From Haemonchus contortus (Eukaryota; Nematoda; Chromadorea; Rhabditida; Trichostrongylidae), in assembly GCA_000469685.2 (NCBI GenBank), contig LS997564.1, forward strand, positions 39,404,448 to 39,468,447: a stretch of 64,000 nucleotides of DNA. Direction: 5' to 3'. Made by a program: the position numbers and the translations under genes. The notes beneath the pieces are model-generated. The model was not told where the DNA came from, did not search any database, and saw only the letters and a program-made list of their open reading frames with translations. Shown in pieces: positions 49,056 to 61,000 of this stretch (within the stretch, counting starts at the first letter, position 1; each line of letters opens with the position of its first letter).

Positions 49056-52000
49056 GACAAACCAACAGACACACTTAGCGCGTTATATATAGTAGGATAC
49101 GTCGAGGTGACACACCCGGCAATGTATTAGAGTTGTTCAAAGTTAAGGGAAATTGTCACAGTATGCATATATAATCTCAAAAATTTGATAATCTCGAATA
49201 ATAAGTATTATATTGAGAAGTCCCTCATAAGATTCAGCTGATGTTATAATGAAAACCATAATAATCAAGCTGAACGATTTGTTTTCAGTCAAAACCATTG
49301 GTTGGTCTGCAAATCGCATTCACGCTAGTGGTTTCGTGCATTGGTGGTCTATTTGTCCAAGTGGCTGGTTCAGCCCATTTTGATCCGTTAATCTGGCCAG
49401 TATTCTTCAATATCGTGGGTAAGTCTCACATGTCTAGTCCTTGGTGATATATCGTGGTAGCAAAATATTGTTCACTTATGTCTGATGTTTATGGAAAGCT
49501 TCTCTGTTGATGGCTGATGATACCACCAAAATAAACTGCTACTAGGGAATCAATCACCTTGCAAATATGCTATGTATAGCATTCCGTACGTCTGGCCTAA
49601 TGGCTTTTGGGGTGGAGCAGTAAAATGCAGCGCACACTTGAAAGCTCACAATGGCTCCTTGAATTCTCTCTTGACCATTTTCGATAGCAGTGAGTCATAT
49701 TTGCCAGTGAATCACTAACGGAACCCTGCGCTTTCGAAGCCGATGACGTATTTTTGATTTAACGGAACTATAGTTCCATTATAATAGTCAAGCGTGGAGA
49801 AAGAGTGGGGAGAGGATGATCCACGTATTAGTTTTATTTGAAAAAAGTAGGGGGTCTTTAACGGGTACATGAGAAACGAGTTTCAGTGCACTTTAGTACT
49901 GTATCCGCTAGGCCACCGTATCTTCCCCTTCTTGTCTTTGATAGTAAAGCGTCTATAACTGTTACTGTCGGTAGATTCCTGTGAATCAGGACAGTAAAAT
50001 ATTTTTTAAATTTTTTTTGAGTTGAAGCGAACCTTAGAAGGGAAGTTTAGTTTATCATCGACTTTCTGAAATGCCTGAATTGTTCTTAAAAAAAAAAAGA
50101 TTAAAGAAACCATGAGTGAGTGAAATTTGCATTCCGCAATTGATTGATCATTGGTGTTCGGGGTTGGTGGTTTCTTTTTCGATTATTTTCTTCCATTCTG
50201 AATCTTGCCAGGATCTTTGTCCCATTACAATAAGTGTTTGTAATTGTAAATCCTGTTTTCGTCATCGCAAAGATCGTTTTGTTCTGGTGAGAACACTAGC
50301 GGCCATTCCCTCTCACAATGGTGTTTTTCTAGGCTTTTTTAAATGCACGCAGAATTTTTCATCGAACATTTGGGCGTTTATGGAATAGGCCATTTTCAGA
50401 ACGTATAGTTGTTGAGTCATTTAACAGCTTTTCGAGAACATATTCTCATCGCTATCAAATAGTTCTTTTTATTATAGAAATTTATGAGTCCATACCTTCC
50501 CCTACGGTGTACATAGGCTGATAGGAGCGGGTGAAGGGATGTGTAAAGGAGGGCAGTAGATACTTCTCTTCTGAGCTCTCTAATGGCATCGTAATAGAAA
50601 GAACGAGGTGCTTTCATCCTACTTTTGATGACTGTATGAGTTTGCTGAGAGGTCGGAATATGGCCCTACTAAACTCCTTCGCAAATACATATTGCCTTTT
50701 TGCTGACGGGAACTCTCATTCACCTTTCTCACAACTCTTCCTCATTCGAGAATGCAAGAAGGATGAGAATTTCGTCGATTGTTACGACCTTTTCTCCTTT
50801 TTATTAATTTATTAACCATTTTTTCTCTGAGATGCTTGCTCCACCTCGCCTCGCTCGTTCTCCTATTTTATTTTACGGATGGGGAGGGAGGGATGCGAAC
50901 GAAAGAAACTAAATATTTAGTGAAGGCAAAGGAACAAGTCTTTAGCGTTCAATCCCTCCTAAGGGATGTGCCTCCCCCTCCCCCTCCACTTGACTTTCAT
51001 TTAGAATCGTGGTAGCAGTTTGGTTGCGTGCATGGCTCATACAGTGACTTACGGTGGTCAGCTAAAGTACGAGTCGGTGCTTCCAACCTCTCAGATAAGT
51101 GTAGTAGCACTTGACCGACCTCATAGGAATGGAAAGCTTTCTTGGTCCATGCGATTCGGGAACTATGGTAGTGCACTACTCGCCACTACACCACCTTTAC
51201 CTGTTTAGCAATAGAAAACATAAAGAACCCAAAGTAGTCGGGCCTTCCATATCTTCGAGCTCTTTAAATTGGTTGTCAATTTCGCCAAAGGGAATACAAG
51301 CACTGAGTTTACATCTGTCGGCCACCTATAGGCCACATACCTATTCAAACGCCTCTATTGTTTAGAGTGGAGGCAAATGTGTGGCGCAGACCACAAGTAG
51401 GACTCATCTAAGCTTGAAAACTTCGAATTTTTGTAGGTTCTGTAGGTTTTTGAATATTTGGGAGAATGAAAAAAGCATTGGAGAATTTTAGGTTAAAAAA
51501 TGAAATGAAAAGTGAATTGACAGACAGTAATGGACTTTTGATGAGTTTTTTGCTTACTAAGATGCTGAACTAGTACTAAATGCCCTTAACTTTTTTGAAT
51601 GCCGAAATTGAAATTGGAATTGAGTTTGGCAATATTCTCAGTTTTCTTCAAATTCAGCAATCGGATTGCTTTGGCTGTTCTGCCTGCATCAGTCGTGGAG
51701 TCGTTATTCTTCTGCAGCTGTACATCCAACAGAAAAGCTTGCTTTTATTCTCGCTCATGATGGTCCAGGAATTACTGTCTCAGCCATCATCGTTGTGGCC
51801 ACTACAAGTGAGTAGTCCTTGTTTTTTGAATACTGTTGCCTTCGGATTCTCCTTGAATGTCCATTCACCCAATTAAGCTTGAGATATCCGTGAAAAGGGG
51901 GAAAAAGAAGCTCCACATCCTGTTATGAGTAGGCCGTTTTTGGTTAATGTCCACTATTACTTCTTTTGGCTTGTCGAGTGAACATAAAGTGGTTTACCGC

Positions 52001-55000
52001 GGATTTCTTGATTGTTCTGCTTCGGCCTCAATCAATTTGGACCGGTTGCTGTAGAATAGGCTTGTAGGCGGATGAAAAGCCGTGTTTTTCCAAAATGTTG
52101 AGCCCATCCCAAGCTTTAATTCCTCAGATCCATGTAAGCTTCTGATTGAATTGCCAAGCCATATTCATAGAAAATCACCATGAGGATCTAAGCATTCGAT
52201 CATACTTTGAAAGTGTGTTGCTCACGAAGGCATGGCGCAATCTCCAATTGTCGTGCGTAAGAACGAGGTGGACGGAGAAATGCTCTTCTTTTTTCAACTA
52301 CATATTTCATCTCATCGGATAAATGTGTCCCTGCTGCAAAGTGTTCCTGAATTCCTTCCCTCCAAATTCAAATGCATATTAAGTGTGTTCCATTCTGAGT
52401 TTTTTGCTTAGGTGTCTCCTAGACTGCATGTTTTCTTTTTCCATTTTTTTTGATGCTTTTTTTTCAGAGTGAAAATTGAGCTCGTAGTTTTATGAGCCAT
52501 TATGAAGAGTAGATAAGGTGTTTGCTTAGGAGATATTTGTTATATTTGCTTATTCAACAAAAAAAAAGATTCGGAAGTGTACGCAGAACCCTTTCTAAAA
52601 GCCTTTTTCGAAAATAAAAAAGAGGGGGGATTGAGTGGGTTATCCACATTAATCCGGTAGTATGTACTTAGGTGATTTTGGAGATTTTCCAAAGTTCATG
52701 AGGATTTCGGAATTCCTGCTTTACAATATGCACTTTTTACCATTTCATCCCAGTTAGATTGAGGATTTGTAGTTGTTTTGGTTGCATTGGCTTATCCGCT
52801 TTTTCACTTTCATCCTGAAGGGAAGCCCCAAGATCGGTCGACGTAAGAAGTTTATTTCAAGTGATGAAGCCATAGGTCAACGCGTCACAGTTGCGGATGT
52901 TGACGAAACTTCTCCCACTAGTTACGATGCGGTTTTCATTATTTCTAGTTTTCGAATATTGCTTTATTACGACTTCATTGCGGAATTTTATTTTTCATAC
53001 CTTTATCAAGAGCCAAGGTTGTATTTTTCATAATTCCAGTCCGTTTACCTTTCTCGAAGGTAATGGATGATCAAGTTTTTGCCGTTAATAAACCCGGAAG
53101 TTAACTTCTAAATGACGTTTTGGAATGCTAATAGCTCAGACTTTCATCCTCCCATTTAAGTTTGATACCTGTTAGACGATCCACGAAGGATGGAAGGCTC
53201 GGCATGCTGGGGCGATCCAGGATTCGATCCTCAGTCCATGCGCGTCTCCTTGTGCGCCACGTGCCTTTACACCACATTCGCTTCTAAAGGGGATATCTTT
53301 CTGATCATCAGTACTCTCTCCAATTTTGGAGTAGGTTCTACAGCTGAATTTCAGGCTGACACCCCCGACGTCTCTTAATTGCAGAGAGGGGAGGCCTCTA
53401 TCTGTATGAGGTTTCACAGCATCTTCGCCTCAACTACATCTATCTTTTCTTTCACTGATTTTCAGACGTTCTTCTTCTGGATTTCCTATGCTTTGTGTCA
53501 TAGCCTTGATATTATTGCACTTCTCATGGAATCTGACAATGTCACACTTGAATGAGGCCCGAGACGGAATGTCGTTTTCCCTATAAAAAGGGAACCTGGT
53601 AAAATATGGAAGCGGCACAATGGCTAGGGGCATCTCTTGTTAAATAAACGCAACTTCCGATCTGTTTTCTTCTTCTCATCCATTCCCTTCATCTCAGTGA
53701 TTCCAACTAATTATCTTCCAAACCCTGGCTTGGGCTTCAAATAGCTTTCACGTCATAGGGAAAGTGAGTCACGCCTTCAAATGGCTTCATGATTTCAAAT
53801 GGAGTTGCTCGACGCGTTTGCAAGAATTAATTACAGTGTTGCACATTATCCTTTACTATTTTATATTATTTATTTATTGGTTTATTTATTTGGTGCACGC
53901 TCTATTTATTTATTCATTTTCTCGGTTTATCTTGACAGCTATTAATGACCTGCAGAACAGCTTAAGGCGAGCAAAGAAGAGAACCGTCTCTGGAAAGAGG
54001 ACATTGTTAGCGCAATGTCAGTCGGTACCTTGGGACGGTTTATTTAACGCTAGATTGATTCTATGGCCTACACTAGACTTTGCAATAGGCATAGACCATT
54101 AACATAACTCGCTGAAGTATTTCTGTTCGTCCCTCTGGTTCTATTCGGACCCACATGGGGTCTTCACGTCATTCAATCTGTTTTACTGATTTTATGCCCC
54201 GCCCCTAACGTGCCCTTCCACGATCAGTTCGTGAAGACCGCACTAACTGTACGACATATCTGGTTCTCCACAACCGTGGCATTACATTGCCATGACAGAC
54301 CTTGTAGCTTTTTTTAGCGGCTAGATTCTCGACGTTGATTAATGCCGCTTCAAGATTCGCCCACGTTTTCGACCTTCATTCAGGCTCATAGCTTCTTTTT
54401 AGTACGTGTTGGCATAGATAATGGCTTACCAATATAGCTTTTGTTCGAGTGGGTGTTCTAGTTTTTATAGAAAAGCGTATTATCAACAGAGCGCCCCAGT
54501 AGGACTGACCATAGGCTTGTTAACAAGATCGTGCATCGTCTCATCCAGCGCTTCACCTTCGCCATATTTCTTTCGTAGATATGACGATTTGTAAAAAAAA
54601 TGAGTAATTCAAATGCACAGTTCACGATGAAAATGGTTTCTGAGATTTCCTTGTGGAATGAACATGTGAACCCCAAGGAGTACAGTACAGTAGCATTGTC
54701 AGGTCGAAAAATAGCCTAGATACGGCGCAGTATAGACCCAAAACCAGTTTAGCCGACAAACACACCCGAAAACGGACGAGTTCTTTCGGCGCTTTAAGGC
54801 TGCAGAGATTGCGTCATTCGCACCGGGACGCACTCCTCCCATGGAAGCAGCTTACTGTATTCAGCTGCTCACCATGGCCCACACATTTGGACAACTCGTA
54901 CAATACCAATTCCATTCAACTTTTGTCGTCATATTCTCTTACAACTCCTAATTTTACCTTTTTTGAGTCTTATATTTCTCGAAATACGCCCATTCTGCGT

Positions 55001-58000
55001 GTTCTTCGTCACTTTTGCACTATTCTTGACTATTCGGTAAACTAATGGGTTGTAACATAAGTTCGTAGAGTTTTGTGTTAGGGTCATTTTACACCGATTC
55101 GCTTTGTTTTTTGGCGAAGTGTATATATTCATTCGAAAGAGCTCTTTCTCCTCTATAAAATGGTTTTACTCGTTTTCTTGAGTAATCTGGTTGTACGTCT
55201 TTTTTCTGGCTCAGAATTGGAATATCCAGGAGGAGAAAATCAGCATTTTCGACATCTGCTTTTCATCGAGGTCAATAAGCAGCCGAAGCCGCTCGGGACA
55301 TATGCAGTGTGTACGAGGAAGGTGTCTTAGGTGTGTATCTGGGTGGCCCCAGGAGAGACACCGAAGCCGAGAGTCAAGCAAGACCTTCACTCAAAAAAGG
55401 TCATGATTTGCGTTTGGTGAGGCTGGAAAGGCACGGTGCACTGGGAAATGCTCGAACGAAATGCTACCGTCAACAAGGAGGTTTACATTGCACAGCTAAA
55501 CCGTGTTAGTGTGGCTATTCGGCTGAAAAGACCCGATAGACAAGGTGAAGTCATCTTGTTCCACGACAACGCCAGGCCCCATAATGCCCAAATTGTCAAA
55601 ACAGCACTCCAAAAGCTTGAATGAGAGGTTCTTCAGCATCCACCAAACTCTCCGGATCACGCACCTACCGACTACCACGTTTCCGCTCTCTGTCAAGCCA
55701 AATGAGGAGTGTTACCTTCGATGGCGAAGAGTTTCTTAAAAACGGGCTCAACAACTTCTCCGACACCAGACCGGCCGATTTTTGGCGAAACGGCATCAAC
55801 AATTTGGTCGAGAGATTGGTGGAGGTCGCAAACAGTAACAGGAGGATACATCATTGATTAATTTATTATTACAATTATTTTTTTTTGTTGAAATAAATCT
55901 TTGTGAAAAACTCTACGAACTTATGTTACAACCCAATAGATACCCCAAAATAAGAGTGGACTAGCCAATTAAGTTGGAATTCCTCAGTTATGCACATTTT
56001 CTCGTTCCGATTTTGCATACGTGGGCGGATTGGTTCCACTATTGCTCGATTTTCTGCGCGGTTCCCTTTCATGTCTGACCAGAGTTTCATTGAAGGGAAT
56101 CACAGGAAAGCAATCACGACTATTTCAACAAAATTTATCGTTCACATTTGCCCGCTTATCTGAAAATTCTAACGTTTTTGTCAAGGCTGGTGCAGACGCG
56201 ACAGGAACTGCTCCCACTAGTGTCGAAGTGCTTCTATTTTAACTTTTATCCAGCATTCAGCAAACACTATTTTAAAAGTTAATGAGACAGTTCGCCCAAT
56301 AGCACGTCTGAAACATAAGCCAGACTTCGCTAATTCCTTGTACCTGCTTGGAATACTTTTTCTGAAATGATTATTTTAATAGTGCTCGGAGCTGCCATAG
56401 CACCTCAACGTCATATGGAATCGACAATGGTGGCGATGTCAGCTGCTGTCGCGATTTTATTTATATTTTTGATAATGTGAGTTTTTCTTTCACAGTACCA
56501 ATCTTGGCATCATTGATTCAGAATTAGTTGAAATTTTGCCCCTGAGTTTAATATTTTTTGAAGTTTCTGATACTCATTCTTCCGCGCAAGTCCGCTGCAA
56601 CCACCGTGCGAAAAGTTGGTTGTTTTGCGCGAAAAATTCGCTCTCAGATCTAGCGGCATTCAGGCCATCTATTATGAAAATAGCGCGATGTTTTTCATTC
56701 ATTTGAATGCTGCTTTGGAAATTGTTTACATAGTGATTTTTCGCTCATAAATTTATCATGTATTCAAAATTCAAAAGCATATATGCTCATATATGCGCAT
56801 AATTTTATGCTAATGGTTCACATTTGAAGGTTTGTTGCTGTTTTCGTGTACATTGGCGGTCGACGAGAAGCAAAAGGAGTGAAATGGTATCAGTGTTTCA
56901 CCACCGGAGACACCCATTTCACCGGTAAGAAATGCTCTTGTTCTTCACTGAATTGCCTAAAAAAGAATACAATAAAGATTAACAGTAGGTGCGACGATTT
57001 TAAAACACGGTTAGGTGACGAGTAGTCGAGAAATTTTTCAAAGTTTTCTGTAGTTGTGAGAAAATCTTGCTGTTATCTTCTTCTGACCGACTGAAGGCTA
57101 ATGAAACTCGCGAACTGACCATCTAGTGCAAATCATTCACTAATCATTCATTTCAGCACCGAATCTGAGTGACTTTGATTCGTCGGCGTTGTTTACACTT
57201 CACGATCGCTTGATCGATACGCGCCCAAGTGTGGCGCGGGCTCTCGGCGATCGATTAGTTGCACGTAATTCGCGTTATCCAATCGTAATCGTGTGCACCA
57301 TTGTCCTGATTTTCGCCATCTGGGGTTGTATCAATATGAAGTAAGAGCTTATAGAAATCATTTATTTTTGCATATTTCTATTTTTGTGGCTTTCGAATGA
57401 TTAAATTGTCTGAGCTGAGCTTTGGTGATTGATTGCTGAGACTTTAAGAATCGACTTGCGTGAAGAGCATTTCTTACCGACGGCTGCCCCCGCACGTTCT
57501 TTCTTAGAGGAATACAGAGAGATGTTTGGCAAGACAACGCAATTCGTTGAGGTATGCGATAAAACGTTTTTTATTTCGTTTCAACATAGGTCTGTTGAAA
57601 TCAAGCGATTGCTAAGAGATGTTGTATATGTTGTTCATGAGACTTTGAAGCGTAAAATAAACTCATATCCTGGTTTTATTTCGACTCGATCGTACAGAGT
57701 CCGTTAATGGGTCATTTTTGTGATTTATTGGGATGTTAGGAAAGTATCTAGCGAAATTTCACAAAAATGTAGATTTCTTCTTTAATGTTCCATAAGTTTT
57801 CATAGAAGCCCTATAGAAGGCTATGTACTACCCTCTAGAAGTATGCTCATAACATGTCAGGAGATTCTGTCAGAAGATCTTAGTCCTTTTCTTCTCCGGC
57901 TTCGAGTCCTTGAAAAGAGTTACGCGCCCGGAACCCGGGTCTTTGGAACGTGGTTTGTTCGGAACCGTGCAGAAGGTGGGTGGGGGGGGGGGGAAGAGGG

Positions 58001-61000
58001 TGGAGGGGTGCTCATTGCGGAATACTTTTACCAACTTTACGTTTTACCAGGCAGTTCGGCCAGTTATAGGATTAAATAAGCAAGAAAGATGTAGCCGGAT
58101 ACGACCTATTAGTTGATTTGATTTGAGTATTGACTGATTGTAAGTGTGGTTATGCGAATGTGAGTAGGTACGTTCCTTCGATAGGCTTCGCTGTATCGCG
58201 ATGCCCCACAATTTCTCGATTGCAGTTTTCGAGTTATAGTTTCGTGCCTTTCCTCATTCATTTTCAACTTAGAACGGCGTCTTGCGGTTACGTTAAATTG
58301 TGAGAAGTAGTACCAGCTCGAAAATTTGAGCTGCGCCAGGGTAGTCAATGTTGACATCATAGCCAGTGACTGTAGGCCGTGTCTGACGATTGAAGGACAT
58401 ATGATGCTCTCAATGTCGATCGTGAAATAGATGAAAAAGATGTTTTCGTAAAGCGCCTACGTAGACGTTTCTATCGTTCTCTGTAGTTCTATCGTCGCCT
58501 GTACGTAAACATATCACTTGTACTTTAAAATGCTCAGCGCAAGGTCATATATAAATATAACGTCGTGGAAGGTGGTCTTCACCCGAAGGATGATCCCCAT
58601 GCCTATCCAGCTTAAAAAAAAGAAGGGGGTAGCATAAAACAGGTTAAAAAAATTCGTTCGTTATATTTGTCACAGCTTTTCTGACCCTTTTGTGGATACG
58701 ACCCTTCCCCTTCCTTTCCGTAAGTGACTAACCACAGTTGATCGCTTTGTAGCAGATTTCATGACACAGCCTGGGTTGTCATATGTGCTGTTCGTTGAGC
58801 GTGGTAGTAGCTGGAACAGGAATCTATAATAAAAGGCAATGTACGAGTCAAGGTACTTGGCTTGGCGCCTCGCACGAGCACGTACTTTGGGAATCCCTTG
58901 AAACGCCTACACTGTGCGTTGGATCCGTCACCACGGGGCATATCATTACATTACGCAGGGGTGTGATACACTTCTAATATGAGATGAAAAACGGTTGAGA
59001 AAATATGTCATAATACTAGCAAATGTTCTGTATGATCAATTTTGATAATTTCAGATTGTTATCGATGAACCAGTAGAATACGACAATGATGAGGTTCGAG
59101 ATTCAATACTAGAATTGATGGATAGTGCAGTGGTTCGTTTTTTTTTCTTCCGGATCAGTTTGCATTTCTGCTTAACCGAGTTTACCAGTATTATTCGTCA
59201 CCTAGGAAATATTGAGATTGCTCTCAGTTTATTTTCGGTTGTCAGAGATTTCTCTGTTAACGGTAAAGTAGCACTGGTTATCTGCATTTCATAAAACGTG
59301 AAACTTTATGGTTTAAGCCGAATCGAATATCTTTGTTAGACGAGGCTGATATGAACTGTTGACTCTTTCTGCGCATTTATTATAAAACTGTTCGAAATTA
59401 TGGAATACGGTGAAATACTAAATTTCCAGGCTGCCGGTTATGCATCACGAGCGATCAGTTGGTTAGCGGAGTTCGTGAAGTTTGAGAAGAACACGATTTA
59501 CGACATTAACGCTGTAAGTATGAATAATATCTTTCGCTACGTATGGTTACCGTTGATTTTTCTCATTTTTCGCCTCCCGGTTTGTTCTAGAAAGATTAAC
59601 TGAGGTTTTCTCGAAACCTCCGAGTTTTTAAAATCATCTTTTACCTTCGAATTTTCGGCTATTAAGGGGCATCCTGAATTCTTTGGACAGTCCCAGCAGT
59701 GTGTAGATATTGTAGCAGACCGTTCTTTCCCACCTATTCTTTACGCCTAAATAAGCACTGTAGTTAAATGTGGTACTGTTAAGGACACGTTTGTGCCAGT
59801 GGTGAATCTCGTGTTTCTCGAGACCGACCCATACAAACGCTTTGCATCGGACATCACTTTCGATCGCCATCAAACACAAATCACACGATCACGAATGTAT
59901 CTTGAACTCACCCAGAAAGGAGTGGATGAGAGGTACGTTTTGATCCCCTCCCTGTCTCAGCTGGTTTCCAATAACATGATTTCTGGTGATTTTAGAGTGA
60001 CACTGGTGCAATCGTTGATCACTAAATCGCGTGACTACCATTTACCCGTCTCCATTCGAGCTCCATTCACTATGTCTCTCAAACACGATGTTTCCGTATG
60101 TTGATTCAAGTTCATTATTATTGAAATTCGAAGAATGATCCTTAGGTTCAGTGGGATTGTCATTATGCTTTGTTAAATCATGACGGTGGCATATACTCGA
60201 TCCGCTGACATTAAATCCTGGCTAGTTGTCTTACTGCGCTTCATGTCATATTTAGTTGTCCCGCAGCACGACATGCTGCTCCCCGCATATTTCCGCCACC
60301 AGTCAAATTAGACCAAGTTCTTGTCGGGCTTTCTCTTGATGACACCCATTTGGACTAAGTTTTGAGCTTTCAATTTTCACTCCACAGTTTCTCCTAAAAA
60401 ATCACTGTCAACATGCTTTTTTCCTGCTTTCTACTTGAAATTATTTATGATTTAGTTGAACCGAACTTAGGTTTTGTCAGTTGATTTCTTTGATCAATAT
60501 CACTAATGTAATAATGACTGCTTATCGTTCTAGGTGCTTTCGTCTGGTCTGTTCGTCTTCGGTATATCGTTGGTGTGCCTTTTTGTGCTGTCAATTGTAC
60601 TTCTTGGCCAGCCAGCTCTCACCTGTGTTCTTGTATTCACGTCAGTAGCAGGTAAGCTAATTTTATTCTCATTTTTCTCTTTTTTTTTTGGTAATGCTGA
60701 ATTAAACTCTTAATGTTTTTTCGTCTGGACGGGTACTTTCACTTGCTTTTGATTGATTGAGCTTCTTGAAAAAAGTCGATTGCCTAAATGCAGCACATAA
60801 GCGTTTTTGGCCTGCCCCTTCAAAAAAAAACAAAAAGAAATTATGAGGTTCTTTTGTCTGAGAGAATTTTGTGAATTCAGTATTTGTGGAGACAATCGGC
60901 TATTCTACTCATTGGGGCGTGCCGATGAACGTGCTGACAGTTACTATGGCAATATCAGGTGAAGATCTATGCTTTTTCTGCCTTTGAGCCTTCTGTTTTT

